Shown here piece after piece: positions 60,031 through 64,000 of a stretch of 64,000 bases of DNA. Source of the stretch: Zygnema cylindricum (taxonomy: Eukaryota; Streptophyta; Zygnematophyceae; Zygnematales; Zygnemataceae). The stretch is taken from the NCBI GenBank assembly GCA_037447655.1, contig JBBHKE010000589.1:248001-312000 (forward strand), given 5' to 3'. The stretch's first letter is position 1. Each line of letters starts with the position of its first letter. The position numbers were made by a program, and so were the translations under genes. Under the pieces are notes generated by a model. The model made no database searches and was not told where the DNA came from. It was given only the letters and a program-made list of their open reading frames with translations.

Positions 60031-60835
60031 TTGTGGTTTGTGTGTCTCTCACCTTCCTCCAGCTCCGCCTCCCCCTCCCTCCTCCCTTTTTCCTCACTCT
60101 TTACCATTCTCTCTCTTTATCATATGCCACATGACCGTGGGAGGGACCTTGACAAAGATCTTGGTCGAGAACCATTCGGGCGGGACAGCTGTCATCTTGT
60201 GGGCGAACACAGCGGAAGTAGGACCTGGAGGGAGAGGGAGAGGGAGAGGGAGAGGGAGAGGGATAAAGAGAGGGAGAGCAAGAGGGAGAGCGAGAGGGAG
60301 GAGAGGAGGGAAGGGAAGGATTTCCAGTTTAGCTAGTGTAACGGATATGTAGATTATACCTGCTGTCAAATATTTTAACTCTCCCTCTCTCTCTCTCTCC
60401 ATCGCTCGAGCTCTCTCTCTCTCTCTTCCCCCCCATCTCCCTCTCTCACTCCCTCTCGCTCTTTCTTTCTCCCATTCTCCCCTCTCCTCCTCTATTGTCA
60501 AGCCACTATTACCTCCACAGCTCTTTCCCTAACTTTCTCTCTCCCTGCCTCTCAGCTTACCCGTCCTTCTATTCCCTTCGCTGACATTACATCTCTCTCT
60601 CCCCCCCCTCACTCTCTGTCTTCTACTCTCCCTTTCTTTCTCTCTCCACCTCTTCCTTTCTTTTCCCCTTTTCAAGTCTCTTATTTATCCCCGTGGATAT
60701 CTTTTCCCATCCTCTCTCACTTCTCTCTCGCCCTCTCTCCCTCTCTCCCTCTCTCCTTCCCACCCTCCCCCTCTCACTCCCTCTCTCCCACTTTCTCCCT
60801 ATATTCTTATATATTTCCCTCCTTCTCACACTGAA
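60031..60835. repeat. CT-rich and GA-rich low-complexity region
   Basis: A GGGAGA array (about 60220-60325) lies between CT-rich tracts (60055-60120 and 60370-60835). Open frames here give Arg-Glu or Pro-Leu-Ser repeats created by the simple sequence. A short non-repetitive piece (60120-60220) is open in two frames and could be part of an exon, but no family is recognised. Confidence 0.7.
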
Positions 60836-61944
60836 AGTGTCTATCGCACCCGTCCCAATGTGTCTACCTTCGCCCCCCTCCCCATCCCCCCCCCTTCAAA
60901 TGCCGCCCTTTCGCCTTCAATCTATTCCATTCACTTTTCGTGGATCTCTCTAATTTGTTTCTACGTAGCTGTTTTTTTTTAACCTTTTGTTGTATTTTGT
61001 TTGTCTTGCCGTCATTCGAATTATGTTGGTTGTGGTCGCTAAATTTTCATCGATTCACTTTTTTTTGTTTGTCTTTTTTGCAGAATAAATGCAATATTCC
61101 TTCAACGAATGGAGATAACGGGCATACTATTGAAGTATAAAAGAATCAGTTTTGAACATTAGGGGGAAAGTGAGGGCGGATAAGAAAGAGGGAAGGCGAG
61201 GAAGGGAAGTTTGTAGAGGTGAGGGAAGAGAGGGGGGAAAGAAAAAAATAGAGATTTTAGAAGAGGTATGGTATGGGTAGCTTTGATGTTATTCAGTTTA
61301 GTTTTTTATTACACAAATAACAAAAAGAATTTAAAAATTGAGAAATGTAGGTACGAATAAAAATTCGTGTTTTCTTGGAGTTGTACATTCGGTGATTATC
61401 CGACATAGGATTTCGTTTGATCAGTTTTGAAATATTTTATCTTTAGGGTTCCAACTTTTGTAAAACTTTTATGTGCCCCGTGAAAGCAATATAAAACAAA
61501 GGAATCTGATGTTTATGGTTTTAATTTATATTATCCATATTTCTGTTTATGTTTATCATTTGTGTTTTTTGATTTTTGTATCTTATATTAGTTTGCTCTA
61601 CGTTTGTAAAATCTGCTTTTTCTTGTTAAGAAGTTATGATCCGAGGTTATTCTGATAACGAAATAAATAAAATAAAATACATTTCGGTACCGAAAATGAA
61701 ATAAGGAAATACAAGAAACAAAAATGAATTCCGATTGTTGTTTGTGATTACGGTGGACCAAGCTTAAGAGACGAAATGTATAAGTTTTTTATTATTAACG
61801 AAGAAAAAAATAACTTGGGATGACATTTTATTTGTTCGGTGAAAAAATTCGCATTATGCTCGTGACACACAAGTATTTTATGGAGTAAAACTTATGATGC
61901 AACTATGTATACCTTCAATCTATAGTAGAGTCAAAGTTCTATCA
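60836..61944. other. Intergenic sequence, no gene recognised
   Basis: A good acceptor-like TTTTTTTGTTTGTCTTTTTT then GCAG lies near 61063-61084, but no coding exon follows. The region is otherwise AT-rich with GA-rich patches near 61160-61260. Confidence 0.35.
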
Positions 61945-62240
61945 TTCAGCCACGATATATTTTCATCGCTGAATGTTAGAATTTTGTTTACCATCAAAAT
62001 TACTGTTCAGCGACGACACGTTCTCGTCGCTGGATTATCGTGTCGACTTTCTACACCTCAGCGACGACACATTGTGGTTGCTAAAAATGTCTGAAGCCGC
62101 GACTGACATAATAATGGACTGTTTTTTTTCGCCATCCGTAGAATTTCACATGTAACCAACGAAGTCCTAAACACATTGCAAACATCTGTGTCGAATTTGT
62201 GCACTTTAGCGATGAGAATGTGTCGTCGCTACAACTGTCT
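61945..62240. repeat. Cluster of AGCGACGA..TCGTCGCT hairpins
   Basis: The best copy, at about 62008-62032, is CAGCGACGA, seven bases, then TCGTCGCTG. Variants lie near 61946, 62060 and 62210. They sit downstream of the transposase at 62708 and may be subterminal binding sites of that element. Confidence 0.65.
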
Positions 62241-62336
62241 GAATGCCGAAAAAGAGGTATGAATGGACTGTATTCGTCGCCGTCTCGGGAATATTACTTG
62301 TTATCGACGAAGCCTTAAACACATTGAATACATGTG

Positions 62337-62590
62337 TAACATATAATGTCATCAATTTCTTTTTCCATACATCATTGTCAATAACAAACTTCAAAACGAA
62401 AAACAAAGAATGACAGATTATATCCAAAACATAAAGGGTACAATTTATTCAACAAAGTTTGACAAACGTTAAGTCATCGAAGTCTTTCTCCATACATCAT
62501 CAACAACCTCAAACTTCAAAATGGAACACCGATAAGGATACGATTATATTGAAATCATCAATGATACATTTTTCCCAACATTATTTGAAA
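62337..62590. repeat. Imperfect tandem duplication of about 125 bp
   Basis: The block GTCATC..TTTCT..CCATACATCAT..AAACTTCAAAA appears near 62347 and again near 62473, followed by AGATTATAT/CGATTATAT and TTTGA..AAACG. Confidence 0.65.
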
Positions 62591-62707
62591 AACGCTAAAT
62601 ACCATTACCACACTAACCATCCAAAACTACTAATAAAAAACTATAACAAATCAACACTAAACACTAGTTTTATAATTTTATGATAAACCTTGTCCTCTCT
62701 TCACACA

Positions 62708-63908
62708 CTACACCACTTCTCTATGAAACGACTCAAAATCTTCGATCTCCCATTCAACGTCCGTGTCATCGGGAACCTCATCCTCCCGAGTGTCAGCATC
62801 TTGAATGCCTCGGACAAAATCACGTGCCACTATAGAGGGAATTGGCACCTCATCGCCTTCGAAATGGCACTGCCATTTCATGATGATAATTTGTAAATCC
62901 TGCGTGAGCATGCTCTCCTCCCATTTCCCGTCCTTTAATGACAATCCGCACTGAATTATAGCTTTGCGTGCGTAACCCATCCCATTCTTGTCCTTCATTG
63001 TGTTGACTTCGCGAATTGAATCGCGAGCCAGCGTGAGGAAAAAAGCCTTCCCGGGCTCGACAAGCTTCCCGGACCAACCCTTGCCACTTGGTTGGGACCA
63101 CGCATGCTTCTCAATGCCGTTCATTTTCCAATCCTCCCATTTCCGCGACCAAACCTCCTTAATTTTCGAAATGACGAAGGAGTCGGCGGGTTGCACAAGG
63201 TGAGTCGCGCAAGGAGGGAAGAAGTGTAGTATAGTCCTCTTGGCGAGTAAGACTCGGTTCAACTCCTCGGAATTGTTGTGACAACCACAATTGTCGAGGA
63301 ATATTATTTTTTCACGCCCTTCGCGGTCTTTTTGATAAGACCTCGGCTCTTCTATCTATTGCGGGAATACGGTTTTATCATTCCATCCTTTGGGGCCGGT
63401 TCGGTAGCAAACTCCTACAAAAAGAAAAAACAAAGGAAAGGGAGAAGGGGTGAATTACGTTAGGGGGATTTAATGAAGGAGGGAAAGGGATGGAAGAGGG
63501 AGAAATATTAAATGACAAAGAAAAGGACGAGGAGGGAGCATTAAGAACCAATAAGAAAGGGCAAAACATATATTCATATAGAGTATTGCGTAAAGATTGG
63601 TGATTTATAAGGGAGATGAACATAAATTGAAGGATTTAAAATTTAATGAAACTTACCCGGTACATCGTCGGGAAGGCTCTTTATCGGGTAATTACGAGCG
63701 CGGTTGGTTAATATCAACACTGGAGCCTCTATTCGGGCGTTCACCCCCCCCGTGAGTCGTACAATCAATGTCATGGACTCTCCGCCGCCCGCAACATCTG
63801 CGTATCTAACAACCTCGTCGCCGCGAAAGCCTAAAGTCTTTTTGTTGTCTATATTTACAATCAAATGCGTCTCGTCCATATTCTCCACCAAATCCTCGTT
63901 AATGACAC
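62708..63908 (-). pseudogene. pogo-like DDE transposase, C-terminal part, one nonsense codon
   Basis: Two exons are read on the minus strand, 63908-63657 and 63414-62708. They join in phase through a GTAAGT..TTTTTGTAG intron, and another acceptor (GATTATAG) at 63909 points to more exons beyond the window. The first catalytic Asp is in ENMDETHL. The conserved VCYRTGPKGWNDKTVFP block follows the intron. The second Asp is in FLDNCGCHN and the third in HLVQPADSFV, spaced 36 residues, which fits the DDE_1 (pogo/Tigger/Jerky-like) group. A TAG at 63356-63358 replaces a probable Trp. The frame otherwise runs intact to the stop at 62708. Such enzymes insert at TA, like the MITEs here, but a link is only inferred. 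Confidence 0.85.
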
Positions 63909-64000
63909 CTATAATCCACCAACAAAATAGATAAACGCAATAGAAAACAAAACACAAGTAAGTTCAATGAAAGGGGAAACAAAATACAAAACTTAATATG

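Noticed and set aside
60031-60336. Arg-Glu-rich protein resembling a splicing factor tail
   Set aside because: The repeat is produced by a GGGAGA microsatellite that is open in more than one frame. No RNA-binding domain is attached.

Overview
The window is eukaryotic nuclear DNA. Three protein genes are split by GT-AG introns, and the rest is a dense mosaic of LTR retrotransposon pieces, short TIR elements and low-complexity tracts. The host is probably an alga or other plant-lineage eukaryote with a repeat-rich genome, for three reasons. The Copia primer site matches the anticodon arm of a plant-type initiator tRNA-Met (recalled from memory). The UBA-SEP-UBX protein resembles plant PUX/p47 proteins. 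A bacterial-type alpha-2-macroglobulin and a GH5 glycosidase are present as intron-bearing genes. The exact taxon cannot be read from the sequence.

Layout: 1-3.9 kb holds two degenerate LTRs on the minus strand and a short TIR element. A structurally complete but coding-dead Copia element lies at 3945-10296 with a perfect 5-bp target duplication. From 10.9 to 16.6 kb there is a MITE, a 950-bp fold-back element and a 3.9-kb element with long inverted ends that encloses two 758-bp direct repeats. At 18.2-23.1 kb lies a GH5 gene (plus strand; first exon not resolved). At 25.3-28.4 kb lies a five-exon UBA-SEP-UBX gene (minus strand). From 28.4 to 35.6 kb there are MITEs, a hAT-type element with an 8-bp target duplication, a truncated relative and other repeats. 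At 35.6-45.6 kb lies a 13-exon gene for a membrane-anchored thioester alpha-2-macroglobulin of about 1526 residues. From 45.6 to 62.7 kb there are duplicated segments in which one copy shows the empty site for transposons inserted in the other, an orphan copy of the macroglobulin first exon, a third degenerate LTR and several TIR families. The right edge holds the C-terminal part of a pogo-like DDE transposase (minus strand).

The three cellular genes do not form an obvious pathway. The GH5 protein (possible GPI anchor) and the macroglobulin (N-terminal membrane segment) both look like cell-surface or secretory proteins. The UBX protein is a predicted Cdc48/p97 adaptor. The macroglobulin is the most unusual gene. 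The duplicate of its first exon at 49972-50095, and complementary CT/GA tracts at both ends of its intron 11, deserve a second look.
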